This document shows positions 51,834 through 60,699 of a DNA stretch of 64,000 bases, in pieces; position 1 is the first letter of the stretch; each line of letters begins with the position of its first letter. The translations under genes and the position numbers were made by a program. Origin of the DNA: [Actinomadura] parvosata subsp. kistnae (lineage in GTDB: Bacteria > Actinomycetota > Actinomycetes > Streptosporangiales > Streptosporangiaceae). The stretch lies in assembly GCF_900323885.1 (NCBI RefSeq), contig NZ_OOHJ01000005.1:124001-188000 (forward strand), written 5' to 3'. The notes beneath the pieces were generated by a model that had not been told where the DNA came from, did not search any database, and worked only from the letters and a program-made list of their open reading frames with translations.

Positions 51834-52684
51834 GCGTTACCTGCCGGAGGCGGGGGTGGCGGCGCGGGCGCGGACGGCTGGCCAGGGAGGCGCGGCAGAT
51901 CCTCCACGGTCGTGTGCCGGTCGATCACACAGCTCACGGCCAGCCCGAGCGTGAGCAGGCCGCCGGCGGTCATCGACGCGAACGTCCGGAAGAAGCGCAG
52001 GTGCGGCCGGGCTTCGAACCCGGCGGGCTCTTTGATGTGCGTGGGTGCGGGCGGGCCGGCGGTGTGCGGGCGTCGATCGCGCCTGAGCCTCTCCGGCCTG
52101 TTCGTGTAGATGAAGACGCCGGCCGCCACGATGACGAGGGCCATCATGAGGCGCTGGATCACCGCCACGAGGGTGTCGTGGCTCTCGCCGCCGGCCGGGG
52201 CGCGGCCCGGCTGCATGAAGAACTCGCCGACAGGCTCGGTGTCGCTGACCCGGCAAGGTCCGGCGGAAGGGACGGAGATGGCCAGGTTCGTGGCGTGGAG
52301 TTGATACATGCCCGGAGCGGCTTTCCCGGGGTCCAGCGTTCCGTGGCCGGTCATGAAAATGCGATCGCCCGCCGCCGTCCCGCTGAGAGGGACCGTTATT
52401 TCCGGTTTTTCGCCGGGCTGCAGAAACAATGTCACGTTGCCGGTGACCTGAGTGGGTATGCCGTGAATTTCCCCGCCGGGAAAAGTCTGCCGCGCGGCGG
52501 GGACGTTGCTGATGTCGAGCCGCACATGAAACCGGGCCGCGCCGGGCGAATCCGCCATGACGACCGATGGCGACTGGACGGTCAGCTCTCCCGTGGCCCC
52601 TCTGTCGCAGGTCACCAGGGCGCTGGGTGCCTGGAAGGTGGCGAAGATTCCCAGGACGCCGATCACAAATGGGGCGTATCCCAT
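51830..52684 (-). CDS. Membrane protein of unknown function, partner of PrsW-like protease
   Basis: A 284-residue protein with an N-terminal hydrophobic segment, a beta-rich domain (residues 30-155), and two C-terminal membrane helices at about 168-188 and 235-255. The tail is Pro-rich. It is not assigned to a family. Its stop overlaps the ATG of the PrsW-like gene, so it may be the substrate or an accessory subunit of that protease. Confidence 0.6.
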   Translation of the reverse strand: MGYAPFVIGVLGIFATFQAPSALVTCDRGATGELTVQSPSVVMADSPGAARFHVRLDISNVPAARQTFPGGEIHGIPTQVTGNVTLFLQPGEKPEITVPLSGTAAGDRIFMTGHGTLDPGKAAPGMYQLHATNLAISVPSAGPCRVSDTEPVGEFFMQPGRAPAGGESHDTLVAVIQRLMMALVIVAAGVFIYTNRPERLRRDRRPHTAGPPAPTHIKEPAGFEARPHLRFFRTFASMTAGGLLTLGLAVSCVIDRHTTVEDLPRLPGQPSAPAPPPPPPAGNA

Positions 52685-52786
52685 GAATACACCTCCCGGA
52701 AGTGCTCGGCGGCGGGGGCTGCTATTTCACGGGAGAATATACCGGCTGTTCAAGAAGCTCAGTGAATTTTTTGCGGGGGGCATAAT

Positions 52787-53542
52787 TCAGCCCTTGGCGA
52801 TGGTCGCCTCGAGGCCGTCGAGCAGCACGTTCAGGCCCATCGTGAACGTGTCGTCCTCGCCCGCCTCGTCGTCCTGCGACTCCACCCACGCCACCATCGG
52901 ATAACGCTCCGCGAACCCGGGCGCGACCTCCTCCAGCAGGTGCGAGCGCGTCCGCCACCACTCCTCGTCCGACACCCCGGTGGCCGAGGGCGCCAGGCGC
53001 GACTCCGTGACGGTCCTCGCCGCGCCCCGGACGAAGTCGAACAGCAGCGCCACCACCCCGCGCGTCCGGCGCGGCCCCAGCCCCGTGCCGCGCAGGATCG
53101 CCACCACGCTCTCCAGCGCCGCGAACTCGTTCGGCCCCAGCACCGGCCGCGCCTGCGACACCTGCAGCACCCAGGGGTGACGCAGGTAGAAGTCCAGCGT
53201 GTGCCCGGCCCACGAGGCCACGGCCGGGCGCCAGCCGGCGCTCACGTCGTACTTCGTGGGCAGCTCGGCCAGCACCCGGTCGTACATGAGGTCGATCAGC
53301 TCGCCCTTGTTCGGCACGTACGTGTACAGCGCCATGCCGGTGCGGCCCAGCCGCTCGCCGACCTTGCGCATGGACAGCGCGGCCATGCCCTCGCGGTCGG
53401 CCACCTCGATCGCGGCCTCGACGATCACGTCGACGCTCAGGGCCGGCTTGGGGCCGGGACGCACCTCTTCCGGCTGCTCGCCGCCGCGCCACAACAACGC
53501 CATCGACCGTCGCGCATCACCCTGACCTGCGAAGACGGTCAA
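52787..53542 (-). CDS. TetR/AcrR family regulator (C-terminal type 1)
   Basis: About 251 residues. The HTH is IVEAAIEVADREGMAALSMR and VGERLGRTGMALYTYVPNK. The ALYTYVP pattern and LIDLMYDRVLAELP are typical of the TetR_C_1 (tetracycline-repressor-like) branch. The start is uncertain: TTG 53542 has GGGAG seven bases upstream; TTG 53566 and ATG 53505 are alternatives. A palindrome upstream suggests autoregulation. No obvious divergent target is adjacent. Confidence 0.75.
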   Translation of the reverse strand: MTVFAGQGDARRSMALLWRGGEQPEEVRPGPKPALSVDVIVEAAIEVADREGMAALSMRKVGERLGRTGMALYTYVPNKGELIDLMYDRVLAELPTKYDVSAGWRPAVASWAGHTLDFYLRHPWVLQVSQARPVLGPNEFAALESVVAILRGTGLGPRRTRGVVALLFDFVRGAARTVTESRLAPSATGVSDEEWWRTRSHLLEEVAPGFAERYPMVAWVESQDDEAGEDDTFTMGLNVLLDGLEATIAKG

Positions 53543-53567
53543 CGCGGGACTCCCGGGGGCGGACAAT

Positions 53568-53584
53568 GCCTTACGGCATAAGGC
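53568..53584. promoter_or_regulatory. Palindrome upstream of the TetR gene
   Basis: GCCTTAcggcaTAAGGC has perfect 6-base arms. It lies immediately upstream of the TetR coding region and is likely its operator. The region between it and the F420-type oxidoreductase gene at 53678 has no other gene. Confidence 0.6.
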
Positions 53585-53677
53585 TATCAGCCGCGTGGAT
53601 CATGCGAGCGTACGCTCACTGTGCGGCGCGACACGAACGGCCCGGCGTGCGGCCGGGCGACGAGCCGGAAGGCGGGA

Positions 53678-54520
53678 TCAGGCGGGCCGGCGGGCGGCCA
53701 CGGCGGCCAGCATCTCCCAGGCCGCCTCCGGGCGGAGCGTCTCCGCCGGATCCTCGTGGAACGGGTCCAGCACCACCGTCTCCGCGCCCAGCAGGCGCAG
53801 CTCCTCCAGGTCCTCCACGACCTGCTCGATCGTGCCCTCCCCGGCCCGCCGCTCCGCGCCCGTCACCGGCTTGGGTGTGATCCGCAGCAGGATGCGCGGG
53901 GCCAGCGCGGGCGCCGGCCGTTCCTGCTCGGCCGCGATGTCCTGAAGGCGTGACCACGTCTCGCGCAGCCAGGGCAGGGTGTTCCTGAGCGGATGCCACG
54001 CCTGGCCGAAGCGCACCGCCCGGCGCAGCGCGGCCGGGCTGCCGCCGCCGATCCACAGCGGCACGCCGCCCCGGGCCCGGTAGTCGCGCTCGTCGGCCCA
54101 CGCGTCGCGCATGGCGGCCAGGTACTCGTCGGTGAGTTTGCCGCGCCGCTCGTGCGCCACCCCCAGCGCCTCGAACTCCTGCCGCGCCCACCCCGCCCCG
54201 ACGCCCAGCACCAGCCGGCCGCCGCTGAGGTCGTGCAGGTTGGCCGCCATCCGGGCGACGAGCAGCGGGTGACGATAAGGGACGATCAGCACCGTCGTGC
54301 CGAGCGTGATGCCGGTGGTCGCGCCGGCCAGCCAGGAAAGGGTGGTGAACGGCTCGTAGAACGGCGGGGGGTACTGCTCGGCGACGTCGGGGGTGATCAC
54401 GACGTGGTCGGAGACCATGAGCAGGTCGAAACCGAGGCCCTCGACGGTCAGGGCCCAGCGCCGCAGCACGTCCGGGGTGGTGCCGGGGCCGAAGTTGGGG
54501 ACATTCACACCGAGTCGCAT
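53678..54520 (-). CDS. LLM-class F420-dependent oxidoreductase
   Basis: A 280-residue luciferase-like (beta/alpha)8 protein of the F420 type. The start NVPNFGPGTT, the VSDHVVITP strand (about residue 36), the YEPFTTLSWLAGATTGITLGTT block and the VGAGWARQEFEALG signature near 110 are clear. Enzymes of this group use deazaflavin F420 for hydride transfer. ATG 54520 has a weak ribosome site. The substrate is unknown. Confidence 0.85.
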   Translation of the reverse strand: MRLGVNVPNFGPGTTPDVLRRWALTVEGLGFDLLMVSDHVVITPDVAEQYPPPFYEPFTTLSWLAGATTGITLGTTVLIVPYRHPLLVARMAANLHDLSGGRLVLGVGAGWARQEFEALGVAHERRGKLTDEYLAAMRDAWADERDYRARGGVPLWIGGGSPAALRRAVRFGQAWHPLRNTLPWLRETWSRLQDIAAEQERPAPALAPRILLRITPKPVTGAERRAGEGTIEQVVEDLEELRLLGAETVVLDPFHEDPAETLRPEAAWEMLAAVAARRPA

Positions 54521-54675
54521 CCGATCAGGCTATCCACCCCCCACCCCACCGGGGAAAGCGGCCCACGGCCGCTCTGTGATCGGGCCATGCCCCGCATCGG
54601 GCCGGAAACGGCGGCTGTCCCGGCCCCGCGCGAGGCGGGTACCGGGACAGCCGTACGCCGAAAGCTCAGCTTTCG

Positions 54676-54996
54676 TCAGTCGACGGTGACATCGCTGTCG
54701 TCGTCGTCATCGTCATCATCGTCGTCGTCGTCGCCCGCCCAGTTTTCCCTGTAGTTCTTGGACTCGAAGGCCTTGCAGACGTCGGCGTCGCGGGTGCCGG
54801 CGAAGACACCGTGCTTGGTGACGTGCTGGTAGGTCGAGTCGTCGTTCATGCCCAGACCGCAGTGGTGCGGGTGCTTGGCCCAGAACTCGGACCAGACGTA
54901 GTCCTTGCCGTCGTCGGCGGCCGCGGAGCCGGCCGTGCCGAACAGTACGGCCGCGGCGAGCAGCGCCCCGCCGGTGGCGGTGAGGCTCTTTCTCAT
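54676..54996 (-). CDS. Small secreted protein with poly-Asp tail
   Basis: A 106-residue exported protein with a signal peptide (positive MRKSL, hydrophobic core, AXA-like site near residue 27). The mature part is about 79 residues with two Cys (CGLG, DVCK) that could form a disulfide. The end carries twelve consecutive Asp followed by SDVTVD. The GAC/GAT run at about 54697-54732 is a trinucleotide repeat. The tail could bind calcium or cations; no family is recognised. Confidence 0.65.
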   Translation of the reverse strand: MRKSLTATGGALLAAAVLFGTAGSAAADDGKDYVWSEFWAKHPHHCGLGMNDDSTYQHVTKHGVFAGTRDADVCKAFESKNYRENWAGDDDDDDDDDDDDSDVTVD

Positions 54997-55125
54997 GATC
55001 TCCCCCTGTAATCACGGAGTGCCATCGGCCATCACTATACGTAGCGATCTTGGCGCTTCCAGTAGCGCCACACCGACTTTTCCCTCAATAGACCACCGGG
55101 GAAGGACGAGCACCCCTCGCGGCCG

Positions 55126-55932
55126 TCACCCCGCCTTGCCGAAGAACTCGATCAGCGCCGGCCCCATCACCCCCGCCTCGACGTCGTGGAACCCGCCCGG
55201 CAGGCTCCGCCGCACCGCCCCCGGCACCGCCTCCGCCATGTCCCTGCACGCCGTACGCAGGAGGCCGGGGCTGGCCTCGCTGTCGAGCACCAGGACCGGC
55301 GCGGTGACGCCGGCGTACCGGGCGGGATCCCCGCCGTTCGCCACCGCCGTGTCGTACGCGAGCGTCGGCGCGATGCCCTCCAGCACCGCCCGGAACGGCG
55401 ACTCGCGCATCCCGGCGATCATCTCCTGCGGCAGCCCGATCGCCGCCTGGAACGCCTCGACGGCCTCGCCCCTGCGGCCCGCACGCACCAGCTCGCGCAG
55501 CCGTTCCAGCAGCTCCGCGTCCGCGTCGCCCCCGGCGGGCGGCGGCTCGAACAACGCCAGCCCCGTGATCCCCGCGCCCCGCAGGCTCGCCTCCAGCGCG
55601 AGGATCGCCCCCGAGGAGTGGCCGAACACATGAGCGTTGCCGCCGGCGTGCCCGACGAGGGCCACCAGGTCGTCGACCTCCGCCTCGACACTCGCCCGCG
55701 CCCACTCCTCGGCCGTGCCGCCCGTGTCGGGATGGCGGGCGTCGGTGCTCTCGCCCCGGCCGCGCCGGTCGTAGGTGTAGACGGTGAAGGCGCTGGCCAG
55801 CTCCGCCGCCAGCGCGTCGGAGGGGCCGGCGCCGCGCACGCACATGGCCCCGTCCACCAGGATCATCGCGGGCCCCTCGCCCGTCCGGGTGAAGGCGATG
55901 CGGGTGCCGTCGCGGGAAGTCACGGTGTTCAT
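55126..55932 (-). CDS. Alpha/beta-hydrolase
   Basis: A 268-residue hydrolase. The oxyanion region is VDGAMCVRGAGPS, the nucleophile elbow VFGHSSGAILALEA (Ser near residue 105), an acid in VLVLDSEASPG, and the His in PGGFHDVEAG near 250. ATG 55932 begins MNTVTSRDGTRIAF, the usual start of the family; longer upstream codons are not family-like. ATCACC precedes it. It is of the general type that lacks substrate assignment. Confidence 0.8.
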   Translation of the reverse strand: MNTVTSRDGTRIAFTRTGEGPAMILVDGAMCVRGAGPSDALAAELASAFTVYTYDRRGRGESTDARHPDTGGTAEEWARASVEAEVDDLVALVGHAGGNAHVFGHSSGAILALEASLRGAGITGLALFEPPPAGGDADAELLERLRELVRAGRRGEAVEAFQAAIGLPQEMIAGMRESPFRAVLEGIAPTLAYDTAVANGGDPARYAGVTAPVLVLDSEASPGLLRTACRDMAEAVPGAVRRSLPGGFHDVEAGVMGPALIEFFGKAG

Positions 55933-55996
55933 GGTGATCCTTTCGTCCGGAGGCCCTACCGACGAAGGGAACAGCACCGCACCGACATTTTCCGCC

Positions 55997-57478
55997 TCAC
56001 TCGGCGGGGCAGCCTGTGCCCGGCCGCGGGAGGGTCAGGTCGGTCAGGTACGCGGTGGCGTACCGGATCGGGCACTTCTTGCCCGACAGGTACATGACGT
56101 GGCCGGGCCCGTCGTAGGGGACGGTCACCGATCCCGGGATCATGCTGGTGAAGCTGTCGGTCGAGGTGTGGTCGACCCACGTGGTGCCCACCCCGAGGAA
56201 GGGCGGCAGACCTCGGGTGGGCAGGGGGCGGGACGGGTTGGCGACCGGCAGCGGCCAGCCCGCGCAGCCGAGCGCGTCGATGGCCGCTCCCGCGTACTCG
56301 GGCGCGATCTTCCGCGCCTTCCTGCGGAAGTCCTCAAGCTGCGCGTAACCGGTGTAGCCGCGGTCGTCCCCGCAGCTCATCACCTGCGCTCCGGGCGTCG
56401 CCGCGTGACGCGCGGTGAACAGGGCCTGGTCGGCGAATCCTGACCCGTCCCCGCGCCGCGCCCTGTCCATCGCGTCCGCGACGGCGAGCCAGTCGGCGTT
56501 CCGCGGCCCGGGATCGAGGGGGACGATGGAGGTCAGCAGCCAGCCGGTCAGCTTCCCCTCGCCGTAGGAGGACGAGGTGACCGGGATGGGATGGCGATCG
56601 GCGTCCCGCAGCAGCTTGAGCCACACCGCCTCGGCGTCCTGGCCGTGCAGCGCGCAGGCGGGAGTGCGCGCGCACCAGGCGGCGAACCTGCCGAGCATCC
56701 CGCGCAGCACGGGCAGGCCGCGCAGTCGTTGCGCGGGCCAGCCCTCGACCTGGTTGTTGACGCCGTCGACGTACATGGCCCGGATCCGCTGCGGGAACAG
56801 CCTGGCATACGCGGCGGCCGCCGTCCCGCCGATGCCGCCGGCCATGAAGCTCACCCGCTCCTCGCCCAGCGCCTCACGGATCGCCTCGGTGTCCCGGGCG
56901 ATCGACAGGCCGTCCAGGTGTGCGAACAGGCCCGTCGTGTCCGCCTTCCGGCACTGCTCGAACGCGTCGCTCATCGCCGCCGCCAGCGCCGCGAAGTCCT
57001 TCGCGTCGCGCGGGTCGTGCAGGGACGCTCCGGGCTGCGTGCACGCCTGGGGCATGTGCGCGATCCACGTGGTGGTACGCGTGTCGAAACCGACCAGATC
57101 GAACCTGCGCCGCAGCTCGGCGAGGTCCGCCGCGGAACGGGCCGGCTCCTGGATCCCGTAGCCGCTGGAGATGCCCACGACGCTGCCGATGCGGCGGGCG
57201 GGCTCGGTGGCCGGCAGGCGGGCCACGTCCAGCGTGATCTTCTGCCCCTGCGGCCTCGACCAGTCGGCCGGCACCTCGATCGAGGCACACCGCATCTGCG
57301 CGGGCACGCCTTCGCCCGCGCAGTCCCGCCACGCCAGTCGTCCGTCGTCTTGGTCGATCCCGGCAGCAGAAGCCGCCGGGGCCGTCGCCGCCAGCACCGC
57401 CGCCATGACGGCGATGACCGGCCACGTGCGCCTGCCGCTACGGCGTCTCCTCAGGGGCACCGCCCGAATCTTGATCAT
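55997..57478 (-). CDS. TAP-like alpha/beta-hydrolase homologue lacking the catalytic Ser
   Basis: A 493-residue exported protein (basic start, hydrophobic core, ASA cleavage area near residue 38) of the tripeptidyl-aminopeptidase SlpD/E type. The family order is kept: ADWSRPQGQKITLDVARLPA, the DLVGFDTRTT block (canonical D-x-R-G-x-G-x-S), and the elbow. At the elbow the canonical GxSYGT reads GGIGGTAAAAYA: Ile replaces the nucleophile Ser. The oxyanion loop (usually GGPGGSG) reads GISSGYG, and the DPVTP acid motif is absent. The terminal GPGHVMY still has the His. It is most likely an inactive, binding-type relative. Confidence 0.75.
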   Translation of the reverse strand: MIKIRAVPLRRRRSGRRTWPVIAVMAAVLAATAPAASAAGIDQDDGRLAWRDCAGEGVPAQMRCASIEVPADWSRPQGQKITLDVARLPATEPARRIGSVVGISSGYGIQEPARSAADLAELRRRFDLVGFDTRTTTWIAHMPQACTQPGASLHDPRDAKDFAALAAAMSDAFEQCRKADTTGLFAHLDGLSIARDTEAIREALGEERVSFMAGGIGGTAAAAYARLFPQRIRAMYVDGVNNQVEGWPAQRLRGLPVLRGMLGRFAAWCARTPACALHGQDAEAVWLKLLRDADRHPIPVTSSSYGEGKLTGWLLTSIVPLDPGPRNADWLAVADAMDRARRGDGSGFADQALFTARHAATPGAQVMSCGDDRGYTGYAQLEDFRRKARKIAPEYAGAAIDALGCAGWPLPVANPSRPLPTRGLPPFLGVGTTWVDHTSTDSFTSMIPGSVTVPYDGPGHVMYLSGKKCPIRYATAYLTDLTLPRPGTGCPAE

Positions 57479-57636
57479 GATCCAAGCGTGCCGTCGCGGC
57501 CCGGCGGTTTCTTCCTCCCCCGAAACGATTCCGCCGGAGGCGATTCAGGATCCTCGTCCTAATCCGCAGGGTGGACCTCGGGGAACGGGAGACCTTCCCC
57601 AGGAACGTCGTCCCCCGCCCTGAGGAGGCGGTGGGG

Positions 57637-58635
57637 TCAGCCGGTCGCGTAGTCCGGGGTCATGACGGCGGCCAGGGTCAGGTGGGAGGCGGCCTCCTCG
57701 TGGCGGCCCTGGCGCTGGAGGGTGCGGCCCAGCAGGTGGCGGGCGTAGGAGTCGTCCGGTGACTCGGCCACCAGGGACTCCAGTGCCGTGCGCGCCCGGT
57801 TGAGCTGGGCCGAGGCGAAGTACGCGCGGGCCGCCAGCAGCCGCACCCCGCGGTCGTCGCCGTGCGCGGCCATCAGGGGGCGCAGCAGCGTCAAAGACCC
57901 GAGGGGGTCGCGCTGGTCGAGCAGCGACTCGGCGTACCGGAGCCGCTCGACCTCGTCGGGCAGCCGCCGGGGCGTGTGCCGCGCGGCGTCCTCAAGGAAC
58001 TCGCGCAGCGTCGCGGGCGGTTGCGCGCCCTCCAGTGCGAGCCCGTTCGCCACGATCGTCGGGGACGTGCGCACGCCCTTGGCCTTGCCGACGAGCAGCA
58101 GCTCGCGCACCAGCTCGGCCCCGGGCAGGGTGCCGAGGGTGGGCCGGCCGGTGTAGCCGGCCTCCTCGGCCAGGCCCGCCTCGGCGGCGATGGCCGTCAG
58201 GACGGTGAGGTCGCTGATGTCCTGGACGTCGACGAAGTGGGCGCGCAGCACCCGCTCCACCACGCGGTCCTGCAGCTCGGCGCCGCCCTTCTCGTACGCC
58301 AGCGCGATCAGCCGGTGCGCCTCCAGCGTGCCGGCCCGCCACCCGGACCCCCACTGCTCCCCGAGCCCTTCGTCGGCGGCCACCTGGGCCACCCGCGCCC
58401 GGTTCTCGGCGGGGGAGAGGCCGGGCGCGCAGGCCCGCAACGCCTCGTCGGCCACGGGGTCGGCGAGCAGCTCGGCCATGGGGACGGCGCGCACGGGCGC
58501 GGACGGGTCGATCTGGTACGGCCGCCAGACCACCTCGACCGGCTCCCCTTCCCAGGAGGCCAGCGCCTTCTCCATGCGGCGCTTCCCGATGTGAGCCCAT
58601 CCGCAGACGACGTCCGCCCAAATCTCCACTCTCAT
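57637..58635 (-). CDS. DsbA-family (FrnE-like) protein with C-terminal TPR region
   Basis: A 332-residue protein. Residues 1-205 are a DsbA/FrnE domain (EIWADVVCGWAHIGKRRMEKAL; the cis-Pro is in TSPTIVANG near 188). Residues 235-330 form TPR-like helices (LRPLMAAHGDDRGVRLLAARAYFAS). The usual CPWC centre is CGWA here, so only one of the two active-site cysteines remains; it may act as a monothiol enzyme or a binding protein. ATG 58635 has no strong ribosome site. It is divergent from a TetR gene. Confidence 0.8.
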   Translation of the reverse strand: MRVEIWADVVCGWAHIGKRRMEKALASWEGEPVEVVWRPYQIDPSAPVRAVPMAELLADPVADEALRACAPGLSPAENRARVAQVAADEGLGEQWGSGWRAGTLEAHRLIALAYEKGGAELQDRVVERVLRAHFVDVQDISDLTVLTAIAAEAGLAEEAGYTGRPTLGTLPGAELVRELLLVGKAKGVRTSPTIVANGLALEGAQPPATLREFLEDAARHTPRRLPDEVERLRYAESLLDQRDPLGSLTLLRPLMAAHGDDRGVRLLAARAYFASAQLNRARTALESLVAESPDDSYARHLLGRTLQRQGRHEEAASHLTLAAVMTPDYATG

Positions 58636-58650
58636 GCCGCCCAAGATAAG

Positions 58651-58680
58651 CGACAAATGTTGAATAGTCAACACATGTCG
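58651..58680. promoter_or_regulatory. Extended palindrome in the DsbA/TetR divergent region
   Basis: TGTTGA-atag-TCAACA (58658-58673) is perfect; outer CGACA/TGTCG arms (58651, 58676) extend it. A further GCGATGAATGTCG half copy follows. It is the probable operator of the divergent TetR gene. Confidence 0.65.
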
Positions 58681-58711
58681 CGTAAGCGATGAATGTCGTA
58701 TAGTGAAGGGC

Positions 58712-59287
58712 GTGAACCCCGACGATCCACGCGCCCAGCGCACCCGCGCCCGCCTCAAGGCGGCCATGCTGGAGCTGGCCCTGCAGCAGGAGCTCACCTC
58801 CATCACGATGTCCGCGTTGGCCAAGCGCGCCGAGGTGAACCGGGCGACGGTCTACCTGCACTACCCCGACGTCGACGCGCTGGTCACCGACGCCATGGAG
58901 GACGCCGTCGCCGCCGTGGCCAGGGCCGCCGCCCTGTGCCCGCTCGACGCGCCGCGCGAGCGGGCGCCGGGGCCGCTGGTGGAGCTGTTCGAGCACGTGG
59001 CCGTCAACGCCGCCCTCTACCGGCGCATGCTCGGGGCGCACGGCAGCGCCCGCTTCGCCGCCCGGATGCGCGAGCGGCTGACCGACGAGCTGGCGCGCCG
59101 CTTCGCCGACGGCCGGCGCCCCGCCGGGTGGGAGGACGTGCCGGTGGGCATGCACGCCGCGTACCTGGCGGGCGCGCTCGTCGGCGTGATCGCCCACTGG
59201 GTCGCGGACGGCGGCACCAGCGAGGAGGCGGCGCTGGCGTTCTGGCGGCTCTTCCGCACCGGCTGCCAGGCCGCCGCAGGACAGTAA
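58712..59287 (+). CDS. TetR/AcrR family regulator
   Basis: A 191-residue regulator with HTH AMLELALQQELTSITMSALA and KRAEVNRATVYLHYPDVDAL. TATAGT (58699-58704) ends seven bases before GTG 58712, so a leaderless start there is more likely than GTG 58703, which lies inside the -10 box. It is divergent from the DsbA-like gene and probably controls it through the palindrome between them. The ligand is unknown. Confidence 0.8.
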   Translation: MNPDDPRAQRTRARLKAAMLELALQQELTSITMSALAKRAEVNRATVYLHYPDVDALVTDAMEDAVAAVARAAALCPLDAPRERAPGPLVELFEHVAVNAALYRRMLGAHGSARFAARMRERLTDELARRFADGRRPAGWEDVPVGMHAAYLAGALVGVIAHWVADGGTSEEAALAFWRLFRTGCQAAAGQ

Positions 59288-59650
59288 GCCCAGGCCCCAT
59301 GCCTGGCCACCAAGGGTGAGTGCCTGCCCAGGTGGTGCGAAAGGTCGGAGGGGGCGATACCGCAGCCGGCCCGGCATGGCCGATAATGTCCACGGTTGTC
59401 TTCGCGCGATTGATGGGGGTCCGTATGCGCCTCGCCAAGGTCCGTGCCGCCGCTTCCCGGCGAGGGCGCGCCACGCTGTAGCCGGTCGCCGTCGGGCTCG
59501 TGCCGGCGGGCGAATGCTCCTCGTCCGAAGCGGTCGCTCGCATAACCAACCGACCGTTTCCCTCTTCGCTCCGAGGAGCCCTTCAGCATGCCTTCATGCC
59601 CCCGTTCCCCGCAGTCCCGCCCCTCCCCGCACGTCAGGTGACCGTCCGCC
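59288..59650. other. Intergenic region without a clear gene
   Basis: Short ORFs at 59415 and 59588 (20-25 codons) have no ribosome site or recognisable product. No repeat or strong hairpin is seen. GATAATG at 59381 could be a -10 element. Confidence 0.5.
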
Positions 59651-60622
59651 ATGCTCCCCGATGACCTCAGAACCGCCCTCGACCAGGCCCTGGCCCGCTT
59701 CACACCCCAGGAGCTGTCGGACGCGGTGACCCGCCTCACCGAGCGTTACCGCGTGGCGGGCGTCTCCCAGGGCGGCAACCACCTGCGGACGCGCGCCGAC
59801 GTCGCCGCCTACGCGGCCTACCGCATGCCCGCCACGTACGCCGCCGCCGCGGCCGCCCTGCGCCAGGCCGCCATGCTGACCCCCGGCTTCGAGCCCTGCA
59901 GCCATCTCGACGCCGGCGGCGGCACCGGGGCGGCGATCTGGGCGGCGGCCGGCATCTGGCCGTCCGTCGAGCGGGTCACCGTCGTCGAGCACGACGCGCA
60001 CGTCATCGACCTGGGCCGCCGCCTGGCCCGTGGCGGCCCGCGCCCGCTGCCCGCCACGACCTGGCGCCAGGCGCCCATCACCGCGGGCCTCGACCGGCCG
60101 CCCGCCGACCTGGTCACCATGTCGTACGCCCTGGGCGAGCTCCCCGAGCGGGACCGCCCGGGGGTCGTGAAGTGGCTGGCGGAGGGCGCCGCCATGGTGG
60201 TGATCATCGAGCCCGGCACCCCGGCCGGGCACGCCACGGTCGCCGCCGCCAGGGATGTGCTCGCCGCGCAGGGCCGGACGATCGTCGCCCCCTGCCCGCA
60301 CGACGGCGCCTGCCCGATCCGGCAGGGCCGGCACTGGTGCCACTTCTCCGTGCGCCTGCCCCGGACGTCCCTGCACCGCCGCATCAAGGCGGGCACGCTC
60401 AGCTTCGAGGACGAGAAGTTCTCGTACGTGGCCGCCACGACCGGCACGTGGCCGCGCCCGGCCGCCCGCGTCCTGCGCCATCCGCAGAAACGCAAGGGCG
60501 TGGTCGCGCTGCGCCTGTGCACGGAGGGCGACGGGCTGTGCGACGTGATCGTCTCCAAGCGGCAGGGCGACCTCTACCGCGAGGCCCGCGACGTGGACTG
60601 GGGCGACGCCTGGCCTCACTAA
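59651..60622 (+). CDS. Rsm22-family methyltransferase-like protein
   Basis: A 323-residue protein of the small ribosomal subunit Rsm22 family. The SAM-binding motif is HLDAGGGTGAAIWAA (about residues 85-99). The Cys-rich segment APCPHDGACPI followed by RHWCHFSVRL supplies the probable iron-sulfur ligands typical of this family. DEKFSYVA is a further family block. It is thought to act on or with ribosomal RNA in the small subunit; in bacteria the role is untested. Confidence 0.8.
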   Translation: MLPDDLRTALDQALARFTPQELSDAVTRLTERYRVAGVSQGGNHLRTRADVAAYAAYRMPATYAAAAAALRQAAMLTPGFEPCSHLDAGGGTGAAIWAAAGIWPSVERVTVVEHDAHVIDLGRRLARGGPRPLPATTWRQAPITAGLDRPPADLVTMSYALGELPERDRPGVVKWLAEGAAMVVIIEPGTPAGHATVAAARDVLAAQGRTIVAPCPHDGACPIRQGRHWCHFSVRLPRTSLHRRIKAGTLSFEDEKFSYVAATTGTWPRPAARVLRHPQKRKGVVALRLCTEGDGLCDVIVSKRQGDLYREARDVDWGDAWPH

Positions 60623-60663
60623 AACCAATAGATGTTGACATAGAGTCGGAGGAATGGTTGGCT

Positions 60664-60686
60664 CCCGGGGGACACCAACCCCCGGG
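60664..60686 (+). promoter_or_regulatory. Hairpin at the ribosome site of the LysE gene
   Basis: CCCGGGGG (60664-60671) pairs with CCCCCGGG (60679-60686) around a seven-base loop. The right arm overlaps the GGGAAGG ribosome site of the LysE-type gene, so the fold could restrict translation. TTGACA at 60635 is a possible upstream -35 box. Confidence 0.5.
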
Positions 60687-60699
60687 AAGGCCGCCGTCC

